Origin: Stomoxys calcitrans
Lineage: Eukaryota > Arthropoda > Insecta > Diptera > Muscidae
Direction: 5' to 3'
NCBI RefSeq assembly: GCF_963082655.1
Contig: NC_081556.1
Coordinates: 930,001 to 994,000 of the forward strand
Length of the DNA stretch: 64,000 nt
A program made the translations under genes and the position numbers. The notes under the pieces were generated by a model. It worked only from the letters and a program-made list of their open reading frames with translations. It made no database searches and was not told the origin of the DNA. The stretch's first letter is position 1. Every line of letters begins with the position of its first letter. Below are positions 1 to 10,504 of the stretch, one piece after another.

Positions 1-745
1 CTCTAAAGACAAAAATTCCATGAAATTTTCTCTAAAGACAAAATTTCCATGAAATTTTCTCTAAAGACAAAATTTCCATGAAATTTTCTCTAAAGACAAA
101 ATTTCCATGAAATTTTCTCTAAAGACAAAATTTCCATGAAATTTTCTTTAAAGACAAAATTTCCATGAAATTTTCTCTAAAGACAAAATTTGCATGAAAT
201 TTTCTCCAAATTTCCAAAAAATTTTCTCTAATGACAAAATATCCATGAAATTGTCTCTAAAAAATTTTCCATGAAATTTTCTTTAAAGACAAAATTTCCA
301 TGAAATTTTCTATAAAGACAAAATTTCCATAAAATTTTCTCTAAAGACAAAATTTCCATGAAATTTTCTCTGAAGACAAAATTTCCATGAAATTTTCTCT
401 AAAGACAAAATTTCCATAAAATTTTCTCTAAAGACAAAATTTCCATGAAATTTTCTCTAAAGACAAAATTTCCATGAAATTTTCTCTAAAGACAAAATTT
501 TCATGAAATTTTCTCTAAAGACAAAATTTCCATGAAATTATCTCTTAAGACAAAATTTCCATGAAATTATCTCTAAAGACAAAATTTCCATGAAATTATC
601 TCTAAAGACAAAATTTCCATGAAATTATCTCTAAAGACAAAATTTCCATTAAGCTTTGTCTAAAGCCAAAATTTCCATGAAATTTGCTCTAAAACGAAAA
701 TTTTCATGAAATTTTGCTCTTAAGACAAAATTGCCATGACATTTT
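1..745. repeat. 29-bp minisatellite array
   Basis: About 25 head-to-tail copies of a 29-bp unit (CTCTAAAGACAAAATTTCCA followed by TGAAATTTT) run from the left edge to about 745. Early copies are nearly identical; copies after about 540 drift (GAAATTATC variants, then TTAAGC and AAAACG). The array continues beyond the window. It lies just downstream, in gene orientation, of the duplicated exon 2, so it would be intronic if that exon is used. Confidence 0.95.
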
Positions 746-821
746 CATTGCTCCCGGCCTACAATCCATGTTTGGTGGTGGGTATCCAAGGTTTGAAAAT
801 TTTTTCCTTTTTACGGTTTAC

Positions 822-954
822 TTGACATAATCGACCAGTCTGTGGTATTCCCACGACGTATCCAGAAATACAAAAATATCCGTCATTATTGCAGTGTTAT
901 TTGAAATATCCATGGGATCCGCTTCTCTGTCAGAGCTATAATCACTGATGAGAG
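822..954 (-). CDS. Second copy of exon 2 of the 858-aa gene: paralog fragment or alternative exon
   Basis: The minus strand reads TTTTTTTCACACACAG (acceptor), a 133-nt open exon, then donor GTAAAC after GTCAA. It encodes a peptide ending IMTDIFVFLDTSWEYHRLVDYV. Over the last 22 residues 14 match exon 2 of the upstream gene (PMTNIYVFLDTTWPYYQVVDYV). Acceptor and donor phases are the same as in exon 2, and the length differs by exactly one codon (133 against 136 nt). No sequence like the 1.4-kb exon 1 lies between this exon and the stop of the neighbouring gene; a dispersed repeat occupies most of that gap. Any exons 3 to 5 of this copy would lie left of base 1. It could be the remains of a truncated tandem paralog, or the first exon of an alternative 3' cassette sharing exon 1. 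The donor is weaker (GTAAAC) than in the parent exon. Confidence 0.65.
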
Positions 955-1210
955 CTGTGTGTGAAAAAAACCGTCGGAGGTTGTAAAAGAGTAATGAAAT
1001 TGGATTCAAGAAAAAGAAAAAAAAATACTCTCGCTGTTAACCCGTTAGTGTTAATACCCGGTTTTAGATCGATCTCGGTTTTATTGCAAAGACAAACAAC
1101 TCTCAACTATAGAAATAATACTTTAATAATTTTTTACTTAGGTCATAGACTAGGGCATAAAATTAATCAGAGGCACTGACAAACGTTTGCAAAAAAAGTA
1201 CAAAAAAAAG

Positions 1211-1885
1211 AAGTAAAAGGGTGCTAAGTTCGGCCGGGCCGAATCTTATATACCCTCCACCATGGAGCGCATTTGTCGAGATCTTTCCCGACATCTCTTC
1301 TTAGGCAAAAAATGATATAAGAAAAGATTTGCTCTGCAATTAGAGCGATATCAAGATATGATCCGGTTTAGACCACAATTAAATTATATGTTGGAGACCT
1401 GTGTGAAATGTCAGCCAATTCGAATAAGAATTGCGCCCTTTGGGGCCTCAGGAAGTAGAATAGAGAGATCGATTTATATGGAAGCTGTATCGGGCAATAG
1501 ACCGATTCAGACCATAATAAACACGTATGTTGATGGTCATGAGAGGATCCGTTGCCCACCATTTCAGACAAATCGAATAATAATTGCGACCTCTAGAGGC
1601 TCAAGAAGTCAAGATCCCAGATCGGTTTATATGGCAGCTATATCAAAACATGGACCGATATGGCCCATTTCAAATTTCAAGTGGCTAGCTTTACTCCTTC
1701 GGAAGTTAGCGTTCTTTCGACAGACAGACAGACGGACGGACGGACGGATATGGCTAGATTGACTTAAAATGTCGCGACGATCAAGAAGATATATACTTTA
1801 TGGGGTCTCAGACGACTATTTCGAGCAGTTACAAACAGAATGACGAAATTAGTATACCCCTATATCCTATGGTGGAGGGTATAAG
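1211..1885 (-). repeat. Compound 153-bp-unit repeat, copy 1, both ends present
   Basis: Reads GTGCTAAGTTCGGCCGGGCC... then TATACCCTCCACCATGG at the left, and CCTATGGTGGAGGGTATAAG at the right, so it is inverted relative to the best copy at 42187-43520. The interior holds diverged ~150-bp units and a GACAGACAGACGGACGGACGG tract. It separates the duplicated exon 2 from the end of the 858-aa gene. Confidence 0.85.
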
Positions 1886-2004
1886 AAACAACGATTTGTT
1901 CTAACGGGTGCAGGGGTCGAAATGAGGGGGTGATTGTGGAAATGAGACTTATTCAAAGTGATCGATAGCTTGGCCATAGCTTTGGATGGCGATGGCATTG
2001 TGGG

Positions 2005-5000
2005 CTAAACCAATTGATGGGCTGCTATTAATGCCAAAAGGATGGTCAGAAAACTGGCCGTCAGACCAGCGACGCCATTAAAGCAACCCAAGTTGACAAC
2101 GGACACTATGTAGCGCATTTGATCGGGTGTCTGACAGGCTGCATCGGTGCACGGGGTGACCTGGGTAACCGTGGTGGGGGCTTGAACTGACACATACAGA
2201 GGGGGACACTCGTGTATGGTGTTGTAGCCACTGCAGGCTGCCGACAAATCATAGGAGAAGGTATTGCCCTGCAGTTGCACACAAGTCTGATCGCCACTGG
2301 AATTTGAGGAGGAGGAGGAGTTCTGTTGGGGCAACACCACAGAGCGGGAAGTGCACACGGTGTATGTCACCGAGGAATACTGCGACTGTATGTTCAGGTA
2401 ACGTCCACTGTTGGCGCCGTAGAAGTAGTTGGGGACCATGCGGTAAAAGTTAATGACTCCGGGGCGAGCGTATTGGACCATTTGGTCAGTGCCCCAGGTG
2501 GAAGTGTACCAGGCGGCGCCGCAACGGGGATTTACAATCTGACGAGGAACTGCAAAGGCAAAGCACAAAATATGTGAACCACGGGTGGCAGGGCATATAA
2601 CCCAAAACTTACTTTTCTTGATGCGCATAACGACGGGACCACCTGCGGTAGCGGCATTTGTGCCTACACTCAAGGGGAAAAGATCCTGTGTGGGATCCTG
2701 GACGAAGGCCGAAAAGCGACTCACAGTGCCGCCGGCATAGTAAATGAAACGCAAGTCGGGTATTTGTTCGCCTATATATTGCAGTTGGGTTGTGGCATAG
2801 CTCGAGTCGGTGGCACTAACCGTGCTCATGTACGGAATCAGCAAGGCCACCAGGGACAGACCGCCCACCGTCGAATTAGCCTGCTGGCCATTCATGTAGC
2901 TATAGGTGAAATTTTGAACTGTTCTCAAGACATTGGGCAGGTTGAAACCCTGGACAACTGTGAATGAAACAAAATTTTGTGAATGTCACGATTGTCACGA
3001 TTGGCAAGATTTCAACTCACATGTGGCATGGGTGGTGACATTCCATCCCTCGAATATATCGGATATGTAATTGGTGGTATTGACCATTACGGAACCGTCT
3101 TGGGCTGCTAGCAGAGTCACAGAACTGGCGTAGGGGTTGATGTTAAGGTTCTCCAGGACATAACTGAAATTCACAATAGGATTTTTATCTTTGAAAAACC
3201 TCATCTCCAAAACCCCCTCCCCCCCAAAAAAAAAAGGGAACCCAAACTTACTTGACATAGTCAACGACTTGGTAGTAGGGCCATGTGGTGTCCAGGAAAA
3301 CATAAATATTTGTCATGGGAGTAATGAGGAGGGACGCATCTTGCGGCAAGGCACCGCTAACCGTGCATGAGATATCATTCATATTGGCTACAATCAAGAA
3401 AAGAGACAAATCAGCGAAGAGAGTCGGTAAAGTCTGAAAGAATCTAAAGCAGGGCTTTTTCCTAAATTGCGGATCGTTTGCCATGACCTGGATATCAATC
3501 AATACGAGCAGAACTTTTACTACACAGAAACCCTGATTTAGATTTAATTCTATCCGTTTTGAGAAGGGTATGACAGGGCCTTCGAGAGTATTTTTTTTTA
3601 GACACCAGATACTTACGTAAATATGCACCCAATGCGCTTGCAGCTGAAGCAGCGAAATTTGCTATGGCATCCGGCGACAAGGTCACTCGCAGTTGCATTT
3701 CTCTATCCAAGACCTGGGCAAAGGCCGAGGCCTGCACATTCAACGTGGTCGGCTGTATGTTCTGTTGGAAGTAATAGGCACGGCTGCAGGCCATAATGCC
3801 CGAGTTGAGCACACCATCCAGGGAATAGTACATCCTCAGCAATTGCGACAATTTCAGATTGGATGCCTGCTGACGCCATGTGCCAATGTTCAAGGCAATT
3901 ATCAGGCCATCCAAGCCTCCTCGTATCTCGGCATCTGTCATCTCCATGTTTTGGCGTTGGCTAAGGAAATACCATTTGGGCATAACGGTGCTATTCCAGG
4001 CTCCACTGGCTCCCACGGTGGCCTGTCCAGTACTAGACATGGGCACCTGAACCAAGGCTACCTCAGCCAAATCGCCAGCCAAGGTGGCGGCATATCGATT
4101 GTCCACACTGACAGTGGCAACTTGAGGCATATTCTGAGAGTAACCTGGCCGACGGGATGATAGGGCAAGCAGAGATCTGAGTTGAACTGTTTGCGGCTGC
4201 AGGCCGGCAGCAATGCCGGCAATCAAGTTGCCAGCCGCCACATTGCCCCACTTGGTGCGAATGACTCCATTTTCCACAGGGCATTGACTTATGGTATTCG
4301 AGTCACTACCCGTATAGCCGTAGCCAACATCGTCGTAGTAGTCAAAGGATACGGGATTCACACGTTGTTGGGCACCTGGAGCAGTTTTTTTGCCGGCTCT
4401 CGTTTGCATATCATCCAAAATTTCCACATCTCCCACAAAGTTGCTGCGCCTTTGCTGAGGCAGGCCCACGGCGCGGGGAAGGCGTTGCGCCCTGTACTGT
4501 GAAAGATTGTTGCAAACCTGATTTTCATCGCCCCTCACCTGGGTATCGAACGAGCTAGAGAGCATGAAGTGCAAGGAACATCTTTCCTCCCTGGTCAGAG
4601 TGCTGTTGGGGAAGCGCAAGGCATTTCCGGGTATCAAGCGAGACAGCAATATGCGAAATTTCGGAAACTGAAAGCCGGTGGGACTGTAGGGCAAAACTCC
4701 CGGCGCGGCTGTAACACCCGGAGCCCTCTGGATACCATCTTGTCGGAAGCGATGCAGCAGTGCAATGGACAATTGAGTGATGTCTTGGTCAAAACCAAAT
4801 GAGTTCTCCACCTTTTCGATGAGCGTGATGAGGGTTTCCAAATTGTAGGGCAAGCGATTGTCACGATTCATAAAATAGCTGGTGTTGTAGCATTCCACTA
4901 GCGAGGGGGGAATTTGTAGTTGCGCATTCTCCTGGGCTTCCGTCAGACCTACGCTGCAGCATAGGAGCACAAAAGCCACAGCTGCCAAGCTCTTGTTGGC

Positions 5001-5024
5001 TACTTGTCGCAGAGATCTAAGCAT
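2005..5024 (-). CDS. Secreted, probably GPI-anchored protein of unknown family, 5 exons, 858 aa
   Basis: Exons on the minus strand are 5024-3617, 3387-3252, 3163-3021, 2957-2613 and 2549-2005, with stop TAG at 2005-2007. Donors are GTAAGT, GTAAGT, GTGAGT and GTAAGT; every acceptor is CAG or TAG after a pyrimidine-rich stretch. Exon lengths 1408, 136, 143, 345 and 545 sum to 2577 nt (858 codons plus stop), and the phase matches at all four junctions. I start at the ATG at 5022-5024 because it opens a typical signal peptide (basic MLRSLRQ, hydrophobic core at residues 13-27, likely cleavage after A30); an in-frame upstream extension to 5099 would be polar. The mature part has scattered cysteines, several N-glycosylation sequons, and a Gly/Ala-rich motif from C248 (CPVENGVIRTKWGN) to about residue 280. 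Residues 837-858 are hydrophobic to the end after a small-residue stretch (CFNGVAG), which suggests a GPI-addition signal or one membrane segment. I do not recognise the family. Exons are clearly more GC-rich than the surroundings. No canonical AATAAA lies between the stop and the repeat at 1885; AATAAG is at 1953-1948. Confidence 0.9.
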
Positions 5025-5113
5025 GTTCCGCTTATGCTTTGATAAATTTTTGTAAGTGTTGTTTTTGTTTTGTTCTGATTCGATTCTTAAAAGATACAAA
5101 ATATTGATAAGTA

Positions 5114-5161
<48 letters not shown>

Positions 5162-5215
5162 TGAGACGGATTTAAGGGCTTGCACTTGACCATAAATATT
5201 TTTGGACTTAAGGCA
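5025..5215 (-). promoter_or_regulatory. 5' flank and 5'UTR of the 858-aa gene with (TG)n(GA)n tract
   Basis: Upstream of the start codon are an A-rich leader (5025-5110) and a microsatellite at about 5112-5158: a few TG, then roughly 18 GA dinucleotides, read as CT repeats on the gene strand. CT/GA tracts are common near fly promoters and can bind GAGA factor; that role is inferred. An AT-rich ATATTTATGG stretch near 5190-5205 could serve as a TATA-like element, but no start site can be fixed from sequence alone. Confidence 0.35.
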
Positions 5216-5592
5216 CCTCAATCAATCACTTCTTGGATTTTTTTTTCCAATTCCCCAATAAGTTTGATAATGTCGAGTTAATTAGTTCAGGGTTAAATGC
5301 AGGTGTAAATATTACAACACAAATACTTTCGGTTACAGATAAAGTTTTTTACTTGTCCAGTTTATCGCCTTCCGTATGTATTACTCACACTTTGGCCGCC
5401 AGGTTATTCGGCTATCAGCTTAAAAAATATCGATAACACAACTTGTTTGTGGTGTTGTGAATGATATCATCGATGTTTCGATGTTTTTTTTTAATTTACA
5501 GAGGCAGGGTGGTCGTTGTCCAAACACAATTCCTAGGATGGGTGTTGTAATTTTGTAAAATCTAAAATTTTGTTAACATTGACCAAACGTCA
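5216..5592. other. Non-coding stretch upstream of the gene
   Basis: AT-rich sequence with no convincing exon, RNA gene or repeat. Short open frames lack coding character. Confidence 0.6.
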
Positions 5593-5949
5593 CACAGTGG
5601 GATGGGGGAAAAAATAAATAAGTGGAAATAAATCTGCCATTTTGGAACGGAAAGAGATGCCTTTATGAAGACTATTAAAGATATCCGGGCATTTTGGCCA
5701 GTTTTTCGTAGTGCTTCTTAAGCACTTTGCAACAAAAAGGACCATAAATGGGCTTTTGACAGCCCGAACAAAATTTTGTAGTTGACCATCTTTGAAGGCC
5801 CACCAATGGAACCCTGGGACTTCTAAGGCCCATTTGCATATAAACTGGATAACACTTCAGCTATAACCATGTACAATTTCATGAAGATTTTTCTATCCGT
5901 TCCAAAATGTCAGATTTATTTCCACATATTTTTTTCCCATCCCACTGTG
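5593..5949. mobile_element. Transib-like MITE with CACAGTG ends
   Basis: A 357-bp element. It begins CACAGTGGGATGGGGG and ends CCATCCCACTGTG. The inverted repeats extend about 55 bp each with few differences and run inward to TTTTGGAACGG / CCGTTCCAAAA. It is flanked by CGTCA (5588-5592) and CGTGA (5950-5954), a 5-bp duplication with one mismatch. CACAGTG-type termini with GC-leaning 5-bp duplications are known for the Transib superfamily. There is no transposase, so it is non-autonomous. The superfamily call is inference. Confidence 0.75.
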
Positions 5950-5954
5950 CGTGA

Positions 5955-6544
5955 TGACGTTTTAGATCGATCTAACAATGTTTGCTCATAATGTTGGCAC
6001 TCTAGAAGCCAAAACTGTTGAGCTTTGTTTTTGAGCGTTGCATTGTAAGATGCAACTCTGCAAACAAATGCCACAAAAGCAAATCGGACCACAAAGAGAG
6101 GATTTGGTAGCCCCAACAAATTTTCGAAATACCGAGGTGACCAAATTTAGGGGCCAGCCAAAATGCGCCCGGATAACCAAGGGCCTTGAAATGTTGCACA
6201 CGATTTCGCTAGCTGTGCCATTCCAAATTTCAAAGAGATAGCTCTACCCTATCTGAACTTTTTTCGATTTTCTCCCACTGTGCATCGCCTGACCCCCCAT
6301 TTGATCAGAAATTCTTTGCTGTTGGGCCAGATAAAGCCAATTGGAACCATAATTTACCAGGTAATTGATTTTGATCAAATTTAACAGAGGCTTTCAGATG
6401 ACTAATCCAACATCCTATATCAAATTTCATTCAAATCCCAGATCTCGGTGATGGGTCCACCGATTTAAGCGAAATTTAGCATGCCACTTTATGGTACCCC
6501 AAAAACCACGAATTTGGTGTAAAATGCTGGGTCTACTAACCTGA
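5955..6544. other. Non-coding stretch, probably degraded repeat
   Basis: No coding signal. A second TCCCACTGTG occurs at 6273-6282, resembling an end of the MITE just to the left, but I found no matching left end. The part after 6300 (ATTTAACAGAGGCTTTCAGA, TCAAATTTCATTCAAATCCC) has the look of old transposon-derived sequence. Confidence 0.4.
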
Positions 6545-6975
6545 GGCGACGCCCCATCTCAAAACCCACCCGAACGGACCTGCTTACCGACTGGAACAAT
6601 ATGGGTATCATATGAAAGATATTTCACAGTAGAGTTAACCTTAGCGTCGGGCGGATCCCCCACCCCTAAAAACAGGACATTTACCGCTTTGGGAAATATG
6701 GGTATCAAATGAAAGGTATTTAAAAGTAGATAAAAATCTGACATAAAAATAAATTCCTTGGTGTCTGAGGGGCCTCCCCACCCCCCCAAAACCCACCAGC
6801 AGGGCATATTACCGATTGGGACAATATGGGTATTAAATGAAAGGTGTTTGGAAGTTGAGTACACATCTATTATAAGAATTTGGTCAAGGTGTCTACGGGG
6901 CCTCTTCAACCCCAAAAAACCCTCAAAACGGGCATGCATGTTCAGCGCAACAAAATGGGTATAAAATGAAAGGTC
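6545..6975. repeat. Degenerate ~110-150 bp units: GGTATTAAATGAAAGGT family, copy 1
   Basis: Repeated blocks carry a C-rich run (CCCCACCCCCCCAAAACCCA), then a spacer and 'atgggtatcaaatgaaaggt'. Related sequence in reverse orientation occurs at 15340-16165, 49850-50148 and 50912-51137, where it reads 'ttcatttgaatcccatattc'. No protein or RNA gene is visible. Confidence 0.7.
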
Positions 6976-6982
6976 TTTGAGA

Positions 6983-7605
6983 GTTGATTTTGATATAGCT
7001 GCCCTGTAAGCCGATCTTGGATCTTGACTTCTTGAGACACTAGAAGGCGCAATTGTCATACGATTTGGCTGATAATTTGCACGTGGTGTTTCAGTATCCC
7101 CTACAACAACTGTGCTTAGTGTGGTTTAGATCAGTACATAACCTGATATAGCTGCCATATAAACCGATCTTGGATCTTGACTTCTTAAGCCACTAGAGTG
7201 CGCAATTCTCATCCGATTTGTTAGAAATTTTGCATGAAGTTGTTTGTTATGGCTTCCAACAACTGTGTGAATTATGGTTCAAATCAGCCCATAACCTGAT
7301 ATAGCTGCTCACATAAAGCGATCTTGGATCTTGACTTCTTGAGCCACTAGAGTGCACAATTCTCATCCGATTTGGCTGAAATTGTGTACGAAGTATTGTG
7401 TTATGACTTCCAAAAACTGTGCAAAGTATGGTTAAGCCTTAAGCCTCTAGAGGGCGTAATACTAATCCGAATTTACTCAAATTGTGTAAAACGGCTTCTT
7501 ACGCAATTCTCAACCGAATGGTCTGAAATATTACCCAATGACTTCTACTATGGTCTTCAACATTAAATTCACTTATGTCCAAATCGGACTATAATTTGAT
7601 ATATC
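6983..7605 (+). repeat. Compound 153-bp-unit repeat, copy 2 (interior only)
   Basis: Four diverged units, each with GATATAGCTGCCATATAAAC, CGATCTTGGATCTTGACTTC and the GCGCAATTCTCATCCGATTT module. Neither the TATACCCTCC start nor the TTCGGCCCGGCCGAA end is present. Confidence 0.75.
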
Positions 7606-7671
7606 TCTAATATCCTAACAGTTCTTAACAGTTCTTATTCATTGTGATATATTTATATATATATCACATAT

Positions 7672-7932
7672 TCTCACATATCAATGAGTGCCGTCCGATT
7701 CAAGTTAAAGCTCAAGGATAAGGGGCCTACATTATATAGCCGAGGCCGAACGGCGTGCCGCAGTCCGACACCTCTTTGGAGAGAAGTTTTACATGTCTAA
7801 TACCTCACAAATGTTGCTAGTTTTAGAAGGGGAAAACCACCGCTGAATATTTTTTCTGATGGTCTCGACAGGATTCGAACCCAGGCGTTCAGCCTCTTAG
7901 GCGGACATGCTAATCTGTGCGCTACAGTGGCC
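7672..7932 (-). mobile_element. tRNA-derived SINE, near full-length
   Basis: Read on the minus strand it starts GGCCACTGTAGCGCACAG (A-box-like), has GGGTTCGAATCC (B box), then the family body (TCTCTCCAAAGAGGTGTCGG, GAACGGC-type module, CTCATTGATATGTGAGA). The A/B box spacing fits an internal pol III promoter from a tRNA ancestor. The 3' tail is truncated relative to the copy at 10505. Confidence 0.8.
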
Positions 7933-7935
7933 TCC

Positions 7936-9689
7936 AACGTGCTTATGATTGGTGTTGTAAAATCTTCGTTTTACACAAACACTGCCAAATTGGGTACACT
8001 AATATCGATGGTCAGTTCTGAGAAAAGGGTACTTGTATCGTATCTTAAATATACACAAAATTGCCCCCATAAAGTACAACAGTTAAAACCCATCTCTATA
8101 TTTGGACTCCAGTGTTAATGGTATGATTCACAAAGGCTTGTAAAAAAATACTCAATAATTAATATCCCCTTCTATTCAACGAATTTGGTTGAAAATGTAT
8201 GTATGATTCATTTCCGTGATATGTTATTCACTTTGATATTTTTGTAAGTAAAGTGTTTCACATTTGCTCACTTGGCGTTCTGAAAGTAGCATTAGGGCAT
8301 GTTGATCCACCTCATAGATATCAATGCACTTAATTCACTTAGACTTTTGCGCTCTCTACTTCTTATCATACTAGTACACACTCTCATGCGTATCTATGTT
8401 GTAGCCGGTGATGATGTAGGATGGGTAGGTCTGGGGCTGCGGGGGGTTAGGAGAAAGAATTTTAGGCAGGTAGAGAACCTTGGTTCCACTTGTCTCTTTT
8501 TTCCGCTGGTCGACCACTTGCTGTGACTAACGGTAGTGAACACTAAATGCGATTTTAAGACCGACCAAACTGCTGATATGTTATCAATTGGAGCAGAATT
8601 AACGAAAAAAAATCTGCGATAACACAAAATTCTGTTTAATTTCACAAAATATAAAACTTGAATGGTCCGTAGTTATTTCTTGCTATCGTTGATTGAAATC
8701 CTCTATCCCATTGTTTGCAGCTTTTGTAACCAATTTCACTTTTTTTCCAAACGTTCACTCATAGGCATATGTTTATTATTTATTTATTTTTTTTCTCAAA
8801 TTGCTTTGCTTTAACACTTTGTCTTTTTGTTCCTCAAAAGGAAATTTTTAGTCGTTTTTTTTATTTTTTTTATTTAATGAAGAATTACCTTCTATCACCA
8901 CCTGTTTCAAAGACGTACTAACGTCGATATGGGTCACGATAACCTCGCCTAACTGTTTGTTTCTTAGTCTCCAAACTGCTATGCTCTGGGCAACGTTGTA
9001 ATCTCTCCAAAATATAAAGAGAGCGATTCACTGCCGATAAGATTAGATAAAGAAACCGTAAATGAATGTATGAATCCCAAATCGACTATACTTTGTTTTG
9101 TCCGGCTGTCTTTGCTGTTTGGAAAATGAAAATCAAAAGAGGCGTGGGAGGAAGCGGGGCAGCACAAGATATGGATTCGCATAACTGTAAAGTACAGTGG
9201 TCGACGCAATATTGTTGTGATTTTTTGTAGAACTGCTAAAAGATTTGGATATTACATTGAAATGTATATCGAAATCCAATTCATCGTTTAGCGGAAGCTG
9301 TGATTCAATAAATCTTCTTTTCCCCAACTTAACGAAATGAACAATATTACAAAATTTAATTAGTTTTCCAAAAATGAACTTCTAAGAAACCAACAAAAAA
9401 TATATGCAATTGATCAGAAAAGCTAAAACTTGATTGACTTGGTTCTTAGTGACTATCGTGACGCTATGACTACTGAGTTGGCTCTCTCTGATATTCAAAC
9501 CATTATAAACTCGTAAGAAATTATAATTCGGTGAGGTATAGAAATTCTTCTTGAATTTTTCATACCAACTTAAGTTCATTGAACTTTTTGCATTATTTTG
9601 CTACTACTAAATTTCATCGACAGAGTACTACAAATCAATGACATAATGTATTATTAAGAAAACGAAAGGAAAATTCAACAAATACTTCG
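7936..9689. other. Unique non-coding DNA
   Basis: I see no exon, RNA gene or clear mobile element. The short open frames (for example 63 aa at 7927-8118 and 83 aa at 8394-8645) lack similarity or coding composition. The region has several homopolymer T/A runs. Confidence 0.55.
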
Positions 9690-10480
9690 ATTAAACGACT
9701 TGCCAAACAAAGCTTAAGAAAAAATAACAAAGCTATTAAGGGCCTTATCAAATTCGTCAAGAATAGAACAGCGAACAATGAAATTGAAACAACCCCAAAA
9801 ATCTTCAAGAAAACGACGTATATTCCAGGGTTTTCAGAAAGGCTTACCAATTCCAAAATATAGAACACAGAAAACTACCAGCTTGCTTTAAAAAGCCATA
9901 ACACACTAAATAGTATATTCAGCAGGACTAAATCAAGGATGAAAAGGAGGACAAACCAAATGTAGTTTATAAGATTAAATGTAACGGGGATGAAACTAAT
10001 TTATGTCAAATGACATATGTAGGAACAACCAAAACTAAAAAAAAAAAACAAAATTATCATCTCATAAATCAGAACAGCAAATGAAAGCAAATGCAAATTT
10101 TGCCCATGAACATTCCATTAAGGAACAGGGGCAAACTTCTCACATATCAATGAAAGACAAACCTTTAGAACAAAAAACTGCACTTGCAGCACATTGCACT
10201 TTAACAGGGCATACAAAAAATTTTAAAGACGTAGACATACTAGCACAAGAATCCAATCAGAAAAGACGATTTGCGATAGAAATGTTACATATTATTGACT
10301 AGGGGTGTCAATAATATGTAAAATTTCTAACGCAAACAAACGTATGAACTTTAAGAAAGACACAGACCTTGTGCACAAATTTACAGGAATTTGGTACAAA
10401 AATACAGACAAAAATGAGAGAGCTTTAGTCGAAATTGTGCGCTGTAAAGGAAACGTCGATTGTTTGGTTTCAAAATGAAA
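9690..10480 (+). mobile_element. Penelope-like retroelement fragment (RT end plus GIY-YIG endonuclease)
   Basis: YIPGFSERL at 9819-9845 marks the end of the RT domain. VVYKIKC (9962-9982) and MTYVGTT (10010-10030) form the start of the GIY-YIG nuclease. After one frameshift in an A-run come SHKSEQQ (10060-10080) and, past a SINE insertion, QKTALAAHC and FAIEMLHI. This is the known C-terminal architecture of Penelope-like elements. Stops after 9846 and the frameshift make it a dead copy. The rest of the RT is missing. Confidence 0.8.
10088..10148 (-). mobile_element. 5'-truncated SINE inserted in the Penelope-like fragment
   Basis: Contains the SINE 3' module GCCCATGAACATTCCATTAA and CTCACATATC. 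It is flanked by AATGAAAG at 10080-10087 and 10149-10156, a target-site duplication. The added length is 69 bp, a multiple of three, and contains no stop, so the endonuclease frame continues across it. Confidence 0.8.
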
Positions 10481-10504
10481 TTATTTTAATTAATTATTAA
10501 AAAA

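Noticed and set aside
1..745. CRISPR-like direct repeats
   Set aside because: The 29-bp units are contiguous with no spacers, in a eukaryotic context; this is a minisatellite.
1358..1762. 134-codon frame with NRIIIATSRGSRSQDPRSVY
   Set aside because: It is the open frame of the dispersed compound repeat, seen in many other copies, not a gene.
2106..4864. Several 60-155 codon frames overlapping the 858-aa gene on either strand
   Set aside because: They are shadows of GC-rich exons; only the spliced minus-strand frame has signal peptide, phased introns and a C-terminal tail.
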